This document shows, piece after piece, positions 1-8,424 of a stretch of 64,000 bases of DNA. The position numbers and the translations under genes are program-made. Each line of letters begins with the position of its first letter. Position 1 is the first letter of the stretch. This stretch comes from Acetivibrio mesophilus (GTDB lineage Bacteria > Bacillota > Clostridia > Acetivibrionales > Acetivibrionaceae), in NCBI RefSeq assembly GCF_004102745.1, contig NZ_RLII01000007.1, positions 1 to 64,000 of the forward strand, in the 5' to 3' direction. The notes under the pieces are model-generated. The model had not been told where the DNA came from and did not search any database. It saw only the letters and a list, made by a program, of their open reading frames with translations.

Positions 1-185
1 GCACTTCCAAAGGAACTTAAGGGTAGGCTTTTACTGTGTGCATAAGAGCAAGAATCATGATACTTACTTAAAGCCAAATATTGAATTTTCAAGGTGCATA
101 GAGATTATTAATCTGCGAAGTTTAAGTAAATAACAATACTGAGTACATAAAAAAAGCGATACAAGACTTTGAAGACCAATTAGAA
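1..185 (+). pseudogene. Frameshifted 5' remnant of the TPR gene
   Basis: The sequence before the first ATG of the TPR gene looks coding but changes frame twice. Frame 1 reads ALPKELKGRLLLCA and stops at 43-45. Frame 2 is open from base 2 to the stop at 131-133 and ends INLRSLSK. Frame 3 is open from 126 and reads NNTEYIKKAIQDFE straight into the TPR protein. Joined, they make one plausible protein: the stretch LRSLSK followed by NNTEYIKKAI lines up with the LKDKEDNINKA pattern inside later repeats. This suggests two +1 shifts, either real decay or sequence errors. The gene continues off the left edge. Confidence 0.4.
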
Positions 186-1664
186 ATGTGTACTTTTGAC
201 AAGCTTCCTATTGGATATGCTCGTTCTAATTATAATTTAGGACTTGCATATGGTAATCTTTCATATCATGAAAATGCAGAAGTAAATATTCTAAAGTCTA
301 TAGAGTTTTATAAAGGCTCATTAAAGGTGAGAAATGTTGAACAAACACCATTAGAATACGCTTATACCATACAATCTATCGGAGTTCAATATTGTAGATT
401 ATCCTTGACAAAAGATTATGAGGAAAACATTTTAAAATCTATTGATAGCTTCAAAGATGCTCTTAAAGTTTTTACCGTTAAAAAATATCCCTTGTACTAT
501 GCAAGTGCATATAGAGATTTAGGGTCAGCCTATTGTAGGTTCAGCGCAATTAAAAATAGAAAAGAAAATCTAACTGAAGCAATTAAATTATATGAAGAAG
601 CATTAAGAGTTTTTACGCAGAATAATGAAATGTATGATGCCGCACTAACAGATCTCTATCTTGGAGATGCATTATATCTTTTGGCTTTGGTAACTGAGCC
701 GGAAAAAAACTTATCAAAATCATATTCTGCTTACATAGAAGCTCAAAAGGTGCTTACTTCTGATGAAGTTCCCTCTTTGTATGCGGCAATACAAGAAGGC
801 TTGGGAGAGATACATATACTTAAGGCTGAGCTTGGTAATACGGAAGAGAACTTATGTCAAGCAAATAATTTTGTCCAGGAGTCTATAAAGATATTTGAGC
901 CTCAAAAGCAAACAGGAAAATATTATGAAGGAAATATTTATTATGCTTTGTCTGAAATAAAGGACAAGGAAATAAATTTAAATAAGGCAATAGAGCTTTA
1001 TCGGGAACTTCTAGAAGTTTATACAATAGATGAACATGATTTGGATTATGCCCACACTCAGATTGCACTTGGAAATTCATACGCAGAGCTTTTGGAAGTC
1101 GGTAGAGAGGAATATTTTAATAAAGCTTTAGAGTGCTTTGAAGAAGCTTTGAAAATTATATCCGCTGATTGCAGTTTTTATGACTACGCAAAAATCCTTG
1201 TAGGGCAAGCAGAGACATATAGAAAAATGGCAGAGATAACAGCATCTAGGGAGTATTTTGAAAAAGCCATCGAAAAAAATATGGAGGCTTTAAAGATATG
1301 TACAGCGCAAGAATGCCCGCTAGAATATGCATCGATCCAAACTAGTCTGGGGGATACTTATAGGGGACTTGCGCGGTTAAAAGATAAGGAAGATAACATT
1401 AATAAGGCCGTTGCTGCCTATTCAAAAGTATTGGAAATACAAGAGATAGAAAAGTTCCACTTGCGTTACTCTGAAGTACAGTATAAGTTGGGGCTCTGTT
1501 ATATTGAGTTGGCCGGATTGAAAGACTCGGAGCAAAATGCAAAGAAAGCACAAGAATGTTTTGATGAGGCCTTGAAGGTTTATACCGAGGAGGGGTATTC
1601 AACACTATATGAGCAGGCAGCTAAGGCTAAAGAACAAGTGTTGAGCAGCTTTCTAGATGTATAA
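186..1664 (+). CDS. Tetratricopeptide-repeat protein, 5' end broken or missing
   Basis: The 492-residue product is almost entirely helical repeats of about 50 residues. They share a pattern of YA...LG..Y..L, then a charged turn (KEENL-like), then KAI..Y.EALKV.T. About nine repeats can be counted. No enzymatic domain, signal peptide or membrane segment is visible, so it is probably a cytoplasmic protein-binding scaffold. The ATG at 186 has no ribosome binding site and the same frame stays open upstream to 126 with TPR-like residues. It is therefore probably an internal methionine of a longer gene damaged near its 5' end. No partner can be named. A dyad that could terminate transcription follows. 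Confidence 0.7.
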   Translation: MCTFDKLPIGYARSNYNLGLAYGNLSYHENAEVNILKSIEFYKGSLKVRNVEQTPLEYAYTIQSIGVQYCRLSLTKDYEENILKSIDSFKDALKVFTVKKYPLYYASAYRDLGSAYCRFSAIKNRKENLTEAIKLYEEALRVFTQNNEMYDAALTDLYLGDALYLLALVTEPEKNLSKSYSAYIEAQKVLTSDEVPSLYAAIQEGLGEIHILKAELGNTEENLCQANNFVQESIKIFEPQKQTGKYYEGNIYYALSEIKDKEINLNKAIELYRELLEVYTIDEHDLDYAHTQIALGNSYAELLEVGREEYFNKALECFEEALKIISADCSFYDYAKILVGQAETYRKMAEITASREYFEKAIEKNMEALKICTAQECPLEYASIQTSLGDTYRGLARLKDKEDNINKAVAAYSKVLEIQEIEKFHLRYSEVQYKLGLCYIELAGLKDSEQNAKKAQECFDEALKVYTEEGYSTLYEQAAKAKEQVLSSFLDV

Positions 1665-1694
1665 AGCATAATAGCGTAGGACTTCAGGATATTT

Positions 1695-1740
1695 AATTGC
1701 CACTTTAACCGGGCTTATCAGCCTAGTCAAAGTGGCAATT
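1695..1740. terminator. Inverted repeat between TPR gene and glgB
   Basis: A perfect 12-bp inverted repeat (AATTGCCACTTT and its complement, 1695-1706 and 1729-1740) surrounds a 22-base loop. It lies between two convergent genes and can serve both strands. The U-tract is weak on both sides. Confidence 0.55.
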
Positions 1741-1780
1741 ATAATTGGAATATTATATATAAGTCTTGCTTTAGCCGGAA

Positions 1781-4003
1781 TTAAGCCTTATTCTTATCAT
1801 CAAATCGCGGTTTCAGCACGATGGTTGCAAGAGGAGGAATACGAAGGCTGATGGAATAGGGCTTATTGTGCATGCCTTCCTGCGTAGCCTTAATCTCATT
1901 AAAGTTTCCAACGTTGCTGCCGCCGTATTTTTCCCAGTCGCTATTGAAAATCTCATCGTAGGTAGTGTCAAAAGGTGCACCAATGCGGTAGTTTTCATGA
2001 GGCACAGGCGTGAAGTTGCACACAAATATGAGAGAATCATGCCAGTCCTTGCCCTTTCTCATAAAGGATATTACGCTGTGTTCCGTATCATTGCAGTCTA
2101 TCCATTCAAAGCCTTCGTAATGGAAGTCAACCTCATACAGGGCTTTTTCGCTTTTATAAAGGTGGTTGAGGTCCCGTACATAGTCTTGCATTTTCTTATG
2201 CATATCATAATCCAGCAGGAACCAGTCAAGGCTTTGCTTATAATTCCATTCAATAAACTGCGCAAATTCTCCTCCCATGAAAAGAAGCTTCTTACCGGGA
2301 TGTCCGTACAGGTAACCATAACTTGCTCTTAGTCCTGCAAATTTTTGCCAGTAATCTCCCGGCATTTTTTCTATCATGGAGCACTTACCGTGCACCACCT
2401 CGTCATGGGAAAGAACAAGTATAAAGTTTTCGGAGAAAGCATACATCATAGAAAAAGTTATAAGGTTCTGGTGGTACTTTCTATATACGGAGTCCATACT
2501 CATATAGCGCAAAAAGTCATTCATCCAGCCCATGTTCCATTTGTATGAAAATCCAAGACCACCTGTGTAGGGAGGTTTGGTTACAAGGGCCCAAGATGTA
2601 GATTCCTCAGCGGTCATCATAACTCCGGGGAAGTATTTGTATACTGTTGAATTCAACTGCTTCATAAATTCAATGGCATCAACGTTTTCCTTTCCGCCCC
2701 AGCGATTCGGTATCCATTCTCCATCCTTTTTGCCGTAATCCAGATAGAGCATGGATGCCACTGCATCAACCCTGAGTCCGTCAATATGGTATTTGTCAAA
2801 CCAGAACAGGGCATTGGCAATCAGGAAGTTTTTTACTTCATTTCTTCCGTAGTTGAATATGTGGGTACCCCAATCGGGATGCTCACCCTGCTTTGAGTCG
2901 TAATGCTCATATAAAGCTGTGCCATCAAATCTTGCCAATCCGTGACCGTCTTTCGGGAAGTGGGCCGGCACCCAATCAACCAGGACTCCGATTCCGTTTT
3001 GGTGGCATTTGTCCACGAGATACATAAAGTCTTTTGGCTCTCCATACCTGCTGGTTACTGCATAATACCCTGTAATCTGATATCCCCATGATCCATCAAA
3101 GGGATGCTCGGAGATGGGCAAAAGTTCGATATGGGTATATCCCATATATTTTACATACTCCACCAGCATATCTGCCAGTTCCCTGTATGTATGAAAGCCG
3201 TTTTCATCGTTTGAAGCCCTTTTCCATGAACCAAGATGTACTTCATATATAGATATGGGCTTTTCAAAGGAGTTGCTGTTGTCCCTTTCATACATCCAGT
3301 CTGCGTCATTCCACTGATATCCATCAATATCATATACGATAGAAGCCGTATTTGGCCGAAGTTCCGAATAAAAAGCATAGGGGTCTGCCTTGACATACAG
3401 GTCATTATGAGGGGTCTTTATCTCATATTTATATACTTCACCACTACTAATACCCGGGATGAATAATTCCCACACTCCGGAATTTCCTCTTACTCTCATC
3501 TGATGCCGACGGCCATCCCACTGATTAAAATTGCCTACAACACTGACACGCTTTGCGCAGGGGGCCCAAACAGCAAAGAATGTGCCTTCTATGCCATCAA
3601 TAGTCATTTTGTGAGCGCCCAGTTTTTCATAGATTTTATGGTTGTTGCCTTCATTAAACAAATGAAGGTCAAAGTCTGAAAGTACAGGCAAGAAGCTGTA
3701 GGGGTCATAAATGGTAAAGCTGTTGCCCGCGTAGTCGGAAACATTAAGGTTGTATTTGAAAAATTCGCCTCTGTCCTTTATTACAACCTCAAAAAATCCA
3801 CTATCATCGACTTTCTCCATTTTATACGTATTTTTTCCGGAGACCTCGACTACAGTTATTTCTTTCGCATTTGGAAGGTATGCCCTTACGGCCATTGCAT
3901 TTTCAGACTCTAGACTGTGCATGCCCAGCACGCTGAATGGATCAGGATGTTCCGCATTGATAACCTTGAAAACCTCATCAATATTTGCTGTTGTGTTCAT
4001 CAT
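1781..4003 (-). CDS. glgB: 1,4-alpha-glucan branching enzyme GlgB
   Basis: GlgB moves segments of alpha-1,4-glucan chains to form alpha-1,6 branches during glycogen synthesis in the cytoplasm. The 740-residue protein has N-terminal CBM48-type beta domains, the second including AVWAPCAKRVSVVGNFNQWD, then a GH13 barrel with all four signature regions. These are DWVPAHFPKD (I), GLRVDAVASM with the nucleophile Asp near 413 (II), AEES with the acid Glu near 466 (III), and LSHDEVVHGK with the transition-state Asp near 534 (IV). The length matches the family. The frame is open 27 codons further upstream, but the ATG at 4003 has AGAGG seven bases before it. It stands alone, with no other glg gene in view. 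Confidence 0.95.
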   Translation of the reverse strand: MMNTTANIDEVFKVINAEHPDPFSVLGMHSLESENAMAVRAYLPNAKEITVVEVSGKNTYKMEKVDDSGFFEVVIKDRGEFFKYNLNVSDYAGNSFTIYDPYSFLPVLSDFDLHLFNEGNNHKIYEKLGAHKMTIDGIEGTFFAVWAPCAKRVSVVGNFNQWDGRRHQMRVRGNSGVWELFIPGISSGEVYKYEIKTPHNDLYVKADPYAFYSELRPNTASIVYDIDGYQWNDADWMYERDNSNSFEKPISIYEVHLGSWKRASNDENGFHTYRELADMLVEYVKYMGYTHIELLPISEHPFDGSWGYQITGYYAVTSRYGEPKDFMYLVDKCHQNGIGVLVDWVPAHFPKDGHGLARFDGTALYEHYDSKQGEHPDWGTHIFNYGRNEVKNFLIANALFWFDKYHIDGLRVDAVASMLYLDYGKKDGEWIPNRWGGKENVDAIEFMKQLNSTVYKYFPGVMMTAEESTSWALVTKPPYTGGLGFSYKWNMGWMNDFLRYMSMDSVYRKYHQNLITFSMMYAFSENFILVLSHDEVVHGKCSMIEKMPGDYWQKFAGLRASYGYLYGHPGKKLLFMGGEFAQFIEWNYKQSLDWFLLDYDMHKKMQDYVRDLNHLYKSEKALYEVDFHYEGFEWIDCNDTEHSVISFMRKGKDWHDSLIFVCNFTPVPHENYRIGAPFDTTYDEIFNSDWEKYGGSNVGNFNEIKATQEGMHNKPYSISLRIPPLATIVLKPRFDDKNKA

Positions 4004-4303
4004 TATCATACCTCTTCTTTTTGTATTTATTTTAGTATAAACATAATATTTTCTTATTAAACAAAATCGACAAATAGGAAACAAAACTTTATTTTGTTTT
4101 CAACAATACGGATGAAACATGAATAAATAACAGGACTGATGAAGCAAGTTTTTACGCCTTGGAAAAAAACGCAAATATTATGCTAATATAATATCATAAC
4201 TAATTAAAATATTACAGTAATTTTTTACTTTAAATTATTTAAATTTATTATATGCAAAAACCATGTATGATAAACTAAAGATGAGAGATAAAGGAGAAAA
4301 AAC
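4004..4303. other. Divergent intergenic region glgB/nagA
   Basis: About 300 bases of AT-rich sequence lie between the divergent starts of glgB and nagA. It must hold both promoters. TATAAT-like boxes are present (for example near 4184), but I cannot pair one with a convincing -35 box. No open reading frame or structured RNA was recognised. Confidence 0.3.
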
Positions 4304-5479
4304 ATGAAGCTTATAAAAAACGGACTTGTATTGGATAGGGAAAAAGGTTTTGAGACACGGGATTTGCTGATTGACAGCGGGAAAATCATAAGGATTGGTA
4401 AGGAAATTGAGGTTTTGGAAAAGGACTGTGAGGTTTTAGATGCGGAAGGCTTTTATGTGGTGCCGGGATTCATTGATATACATATGCATGGAGCTGCTGG
4501 CATTGATATCATGAAGGCAGACCCGGATCAGCTAACTGAGCTGTCTTTATTCCTTGCGTCTAAGGGGGTTACATCATTTCTTGCTACGGTTATGACCGAT
4601 TCCAGGGATAATATTGAATATGCCCTTGAGAATATCCGCATTAGTATGGAAAGAGGGCTGATGGGAGCAAAAATAGCCGGCATCAACATGGAAGGACCGT
4701 TTATAAATCCGAAATACAGGGGCGCTCATCCATTGGAGCATATTCTAAAGCCAGATGCAGGAATAATCAATGGGTTTATTAGAAAATCGGGAAATAACAT
4801 AAGGCTTATGACGGTTGCGCCTGAATTGGATGGAATTGAGGAAATAATCCGGGAACTAGAAAAAGAAACTATAGTCTTTTGTGCAGGGCATTCCGGTATT
4901 GATTTTGACGGAGCAAAGGATGCCTTTAAAAACAGCTTTAGGCATGTTACCCACCTTTTTAACGCAATGACAGGGATTCATCATAGGGAACCGGGACTTG
5001 CAGGGGCTGCATTAGACAGCGATGGTGTAACGGTGGAAATAATTCCTGACCTAATACATGTGCATGGGGCGGTAATTCAAATGATTGTTAAATGCAAAAC
5101 ACCGGACAGGGTGGTCCTTATAACTGACTCTATTTCAGCGGCTGGGATGGGGGATGGAAAACTGCAGTTTGCAGGGGGATCAATTACAGTCAAGGACGGT
5201 GCGGCTGTTTTTGATAATGGAGTATTGGCCGGAAGTACCCTTACAATGATAGACGGTATCAGAAATATGGTCAAAGAATTGGGATTTCGCTTGGAGGATG
5301 CAATCAAAATGGCCTCTGAAAACCCCGCGAAGCGAATAAATGTTTTTGATAGGAAGGGGAGCCTCGCAGAAGGAAAAGATGCAGACATTGCAATATTAGA
5401 CAAAAAATTGAATGTCTGCAGAACAATAATCGAAGGCGTAACGGTCTATCCTACATTTCCATACCGGCTGAGTAGGTAA
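4304..5479 (+). CDS. nagA: N-acetylglucosamine-6-phosphate deacetylase NagA
   Basis: NagA removes the acetyl group from GlcNAc-6-phosphate to give glucosamine-6-phosphate in amino-sugar and cell-wall recycling. The 391-residue protein has the amidohydrolase features in order: IDIHMHG (His60, His62), NMEGPF (Glu130, metal), AGHSGID (His196), HVTHLFNAM (His217), ITDSISAAG (Asp275, catalytic) and LAGSTLTMIDG. AGGAG lies upstream of the ATG at a normal distance. No nagB is next to it. Its last 29 bases overlap tail to tail with the end of the convergent diguanylate cyclase gene. Confidence 0.94.
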   Translation: MKLIKNGLVLDREKGFETRDLLIDSGKIIRIGKEIEVLEKDCEVLDAEGFYVVPGFIDIHMHGAAGIDIMKADPDQLTELSLFLASKGVTSFLATVMTDSRDNIEYALENIRISMERGLMGAKIAGINMEGPFINPKYRGAHPLEHILKPDAGIINGFIRKSGNNIRLMTVAPELDGIEEIIRELEKETIVFCAGHSGIDFDGAKDAFKNSFRHVTHLFNAMTGIHHREPGLAGAALDSDGVTVEIIPDLIHVHGAVIQMIVKCKTPDRVVLITDSISAAGMGDGKLQFAGGSITVKDGAAVFDNGVLAGSTLTMIDGIRNMVKELGFRLEDAIKMASENPAKRINVFDRKGSLAEGKDADIAILDKKLNVCRTIIEGVTVYPTFPYRLSR

Positions 5480-6692
5480 TAACTCGGTTTTTGCCTGCCT
5501 GCTTTGCTTTGTACAGGGCTATATCAGCTGTTTTTATCAGGTCGTTTTTGTTATCCGCATATGTGGGAAAAGTTGATACTCCAAAGCTGCAACTTATATT
5601 TGGCAATTGAACATTATTTATTTTAGGCATGGGCTCTGAAGCTATCGATTCCCTGATACGTTCAGCTATATCATAGGCGTTTTTTGTATCGGAGGACGGA
5701 AGTATTGCCATGAATTCCTCTCCTCCATAACGAGCAACAAGGTCGGTCTGTCTTAAACACCTTAAAATAACCTGTGAGAATACAACCAGCACGGCATCAC
5801 CGGCAGTATGTCCATAGGTATCGTTTATTCGTTTGAAGTTGTCAATATCCATCATAATAACGCTTAATTTCTGATTTGAGAAACTGGTAATCTCAATCTG
5901 ATTATCGAGATAGTATTCCAGGAACCTTCTGTTATAAAGCTTTGTAAGCTTGTCAGTGGAGGCATTCTTATTAAGCTGTCGTAAAACTCTCTTGCTGCTG
6001 ATAACCGGCTTGGCAACTTCTATATAAGATTTAACTTTTGATATTAGCGGTTCTACAAAATAGTTTTTTGACTTTGAATAAAGCTGCAGAATTCCTAATG
6101 TAATATCTCCTTCGGTTATCGGCAGACAAATGTAGCTTCCCGATTTATGCTCCGGAAGCTGGCTGGCACATGGTATATCCGTAGCTATATTTTTTACCAG
6201 GCATTCCCGGCCATACTTCACTACAGGACAGTTCCTTGGCTCCATAGTGCAAAGGGGCAATCTTTCTTTTGTAAGCCTCTCCCAGACCACTTCATTTGCA
6301 GATACTTCCCTACGGTAGAATAGAGTTATATGATTGCTAATGCGCATTCTTTGTATAAAGTCGTACAAAGTTTGATATGCCTCAATTTCTGAGGCAGATC
6401 TGTGAATTATATCCGTGAAATCCTTAAAGTTCTTAAGCTCTTTTTCATTTGCGTGCTCCATGGAATAGTTCCTTATCAATATACTGGAGACTTGAAATAT
6501 TATCACATACAAAACTCCGCTGTGTATTGAAGTAAACATAATTAAAGGAACTTTGCTCAAAGGGTTGTCAGCATAATTGGAGAACAACATATGAGTAGGC
6601 AAAGTTAAGCCTGCACCAGCAACTAGAGAAAGCAACAGTAAAGTAAAAAAACCAGGTTTCTTTTTATTTGAAGTTTTTTTTGACACGTTCAT
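5451..6692 (-). CDS. Membrane-anchored diguanylate cyclase with GAF-like domain
   Basis: This protein probably makes cyclic di-GMP from two GTP. Two hydrophobic segments (about residues 14-34 and 50-75) anchor it. A central region of about 140 residues resembles a GAF sensor and holds several cysteines (LPLCTMEPRNCPVV, GRECLV, DIPCAS), so a metal, haem or redox ligand is possible. The C-terminal GGDEF domain has an intact GGEEF active site near residues 323-327, preceded by RQTD five residues earlier, the product-inhibition I-site. The start used here has AGGAAGG five bases upstream. An in-frame ATG 11 codons earlier has no such site. Confidence 0.88.
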   Translation of the reverse strand: MNVSKKTSNKKKPGFFTLLLLSLVAGAGLTLPTHMLFSNYADNPLSKVPLIMFTSIHSGVLYVIIFQVSSILIRNYSMEHANEKELKNFKDFTDIIHRSASEIEAYQTLYDFIQRMRISNHITLFYRREVSANEVVWERLTKERLPLCTMEPRNCPVVKYGRECLVKNIATDIPCASQLPEHKSGSYICLPITEGDITLGILQLYSKSKNYFVEPLISKVKSYIEVAKPVISSKRVLRQLNKNASTDKLTKLYNRRFLEYYLDNQIEITSFSNQKLSVIMMDIDNFKRINDTYGHTAGDAVLVVFSQVILRCLRQTDLVARYGGEEFMAILPSSDTKNAYDIAERIRESIASEPMPKINNVQLPNISCSFGVSTFPTYADNKNDLIKTADIALYKAKQAGKNRVITYSAGMEM

Positions 6693-7150
6693 CTCACCCT
6701 TCCTAAAGGATGTATAACAATTCATATTGGTTCATAGGTTTCCAGGTTTCAAACAAGTCCAATCAATTTGGAGCCGTATTTATTGTGTTGGTGAAATGTC
6801 GAATAAAAACTGTTGATAAATCATAATTGCTGCAAACACCAGTTCGCAAAAAAGCAGTACGATACCTCGCTTCCTCACTCAATTAATAATTTTATACTTG
6901 CATATAATAATATAATACCATATAACTAGTGTTTTGGGAACAGTTTTTACACATTCAGTTTCTGCCTCACATCATTATTTTTGAAAATAAATAATATGTA
7001 AAAGCAAAAAATACTCTCGAAATCTATTGAATGTGGCAACTATTAATAAAATAATTATACATAAAATAATTAAGCAAAAAGATAAATTTTTATCGAGAGA
7101 TTGTTTCAATTATAATAAATCTTTTGTTATAAGTAAATGAGATTTTAATA
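6693..7150. other. AT-rich intergenic stretch, no gene seen
   Basis: The 458 bases between the cyclase start and the repeats upstream of rpsF are strongly AT-rich. I see no credible reading frame on either strand. The cyclase promoter must lie near 6720-6800 on the minus strand, but no clear consensus boxes were found. Confidence 0.3.
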
Positions 7151-7151
7151 A

Positions 7152-7196
7152 TTTAACAATAATTTAATAAAAAGTTTAACAATAATTTAATAAAAA
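7152..7196 (+). repeat. Perfect 22-bp tandem repeat upstream of the rpsF promoter
   Basis: Two identical 22-base units beginning TTTAACAATAATTTAATAAA occupy 7152-7173 and 7175-7196, separated by one G. They end four bases before the proposed -35 box and may be an AT-rich upstream promoter element or simply a slippage product. Confidence 0.7.
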
Positions 7197-7199
7197 TAG

Positions 7200-7228
7200 T
7201 TGTACATATTAAAAAAATGTGATAAAAT
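7200..7228 (+). promoter_or_regulatory. Probable sigma-A promoter of rpsF-ssb-rpsR
   Basis: TTGTAC at 7200-7205 and TAAAAT at 7223-7228 are 17 bases apart, about 70 bases before the rpsF start. The spacing is ideal; the -35 box is a partial match. Confidence 0.5.
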
Positions 7229-7247
7229 TAACGTCTGTAAAATCCTT

Positions 7248-7290
7248 GCTCTGTTCTCGTGAAACAGGGCCGTTTAGTCCGGGAGGAGGT
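7248..7290 (+). promoter_or_regulatory. Candidate S6:S18 leader of rpsF operon
   Basis: An 8-bp stem (7248-7255 with 7263-7270, loop CTCGTGA) is followed directly by CCG and a second C/G-rich stretch running into the GGGAGGAGG ribosome binding site of rpsF. In many bacteria the rpsF leader carries an autoregulatory RNA with a CCG bulge bound by the S6:S18 complex. Position and the CCG fit, but I could not fold the RNA or compare it with the known consensus. Confidence 0.35.
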
Positions 7291-7298
7291 GAAGTCGA

Positions 7299-7586
7299 AT
7301 GACAAATAAATACGAAACTATCTTTATTATTAGTCCTGAATTTAGTGAAGAAGACACAAAATCCTTAATTGAAAAAATTAAAGGCACCATTGAATCTTCA
7401 GCTCAATTGGAGAATATAGATGAATGGGGCAAGAGGAAGCTTGCTTATCCTATTAATGACTTTAATGAGGGCTATTATGTTTTGGCAAACTTTACTGCTG
7501 AATCAAGTTTTCCCCGTGAGCTCGAAAGAATTTACAAAATAACCGATGGCATCATCAAAGATATTATTATTAAAAAGGATAATTAA
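7299..7586 (+). CDS. rpsF: 30S ribosomal protein S6
   Basis: S6 is a component of the small ribosomal subunit that binds 16S rRNA together with S18. The 95-residue protein starts MTNKYETIFIISPEFSEE and contains WGKRKLAYPINDFNEGYYV, both typical of bacterial S6, and the length is normal. The start follows a strong GGGAGGAGG site. It is the first gene of the conserved rpsF-ssb-rpsR operon, with ssb nine bases downstream. Confidence 0.97.
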   Translation: MTNKYETIFIISPEFSEEDTKSLIEKIKGTIESSAQLENIDEWGKRKLAYPINDFNEGYYVLANFTAESSFPRELERIYKITDGIIKDIIIKKDN

Positions 7587-7595
7587 GGTGAAATT

Positions 7596-8012
7596 ATGAA
7601 TAAGGTTATTTTAATGGGAAGACTTACAAAGGACCCTGAGCTAAGATACACAAATGTCAACAATACCGCGGTAGCAAGCTTTACAATAGCTGTAGACCGG
7701 CGTTTTGCCCGACAGGGAGAGGAAAAACAGGCAGATTTTTTCCCCGTTGTAGCGTGGGATAAAAGTGCAGAGTTTTGCTCGAAGTATTTTACAAAAGGTC
7801 TCAAAGTAGTAGTCATTGGAAGACTGCAGACTCGTACGTGGGATGACAACGAAGGAAAGAAACATTACGTAACCGAGGTGGTTGCGGAAGAGTTGCATTT
7901 TGCCGAGAGTAAAAAGAGTCAAGGAATGGGAGATATAAGACCTGCAGCAGAAACTTCACAGCCGGCGGATGGATTTTATCCGGTGGATGATGATGATGAA
8001 CTTCCATTCTAG
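7596..8012 (+). CDS. ssb: Single-stranded DNA-binding protein
   Basis: SSB coats single-stranded DNA in replication and repair and recruits partners through its acidic tip. The 138-residue protein has an N-terminal OB fold starting MNKVILMGRLTKDPELRYT, with WDKSAEF and VIGRLQTRTWDD in the expected places. A flexible tail ends in DDDDELPF, the usual partner-binding tip. It lies between rpsF and rpsR, the standard arrangement in Firmicutes. Confidence 0.96.
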   Translation: MNKVILMGRLTKDPELRYTNVNNTAVASFTIAVDRRFARQGEEKQADFFPVVAWDKSAEFCSKYFTKGLKVVVIGRLQTRTWDDNEGKKHYVTEVVAEELHFAESKKSQGMGDIRPAAETSQPADGFYPVDDDDELPF

Positions 8013-8077
8013 GATGGCGTAGGAAACTACAAAATATTAATAAATTATTAGATTGAGAAAGGAGGCGTTACTGAGTT

Positions 8078-8362
8078 ATGGCAGCTCCTAAGAAGGACAA
8101 GAATAACAAAGATTTTGACAGAGCCGATGCTAAAGGCCCTATGAAAATAAGAAGAACAAAAAAGAAGATCTGTGCTTTTTGTGTTGATAAAGTAACTGAC
8201 ATAGATTATAAGGATATAGCAAAGTTAAAGAAGTACATTTCCGAAAGAGGTAAAATATTACCAAGAAGAATATCCGGAAACTGTGCAAAACATCAACGCG
8301 AGATGACAATTGCCGTTAAGAGAGCAAGGCATATTGCATTGCTACCTTATACATCAGACTGA
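8078..8362 (+). CDS. rpsR: 30S ribosomal protein S18
   Basis: S18 sits on the platform of the small ribosomal subunit beside S6. The 94-residue protein has a basic N-terminal extension, then [19 protein letters not shown] and [14 protein letters not shown], the family signature. The start follows AAAGGAGGCG. A strong terminator 20 bases downstream ends the operon. Confidence 0.96.
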   Translation: MAAPKKDKNNKDFDRADAKGPMKIRRTKKKICAFCVDKVTDIDYKDIAKLKKYISERGKILPRRISGNCAKHQREMTIAVKRARHIALLPYTSD

Positions 8363-8381
8363 TATAACAAAGAGATAAAAG

Positions 8382-8411
8382 CAGCCTGCATATGTTTGCG
8401 GGCTGTTTTTT
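8382..8411 (+). terminator. Rho-independent terminator after rpsR
   Basis: An 8-bp stem (CAGCCTGC pairing with GCGGGCTG, one G-U pair) is followed by a run of T. It also lies just past the 3' end of the convergent yihY-type gene. Confidence 0.85.
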
Positions 8412-8424
8412 AGCATCTTTCATC

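Noticed and set aside
1868-2332. 154-codon plus-strand frame opposite glgB
   Set aside because: Antisense to the conserved GH13 barrel of glgB; no ribosome binding site and no recognisable domain.
7152-7196. Possible CRISPR or origin iterons
   Set aside because: Only two copies separated by one base; no spacers and no replication gene nearby.
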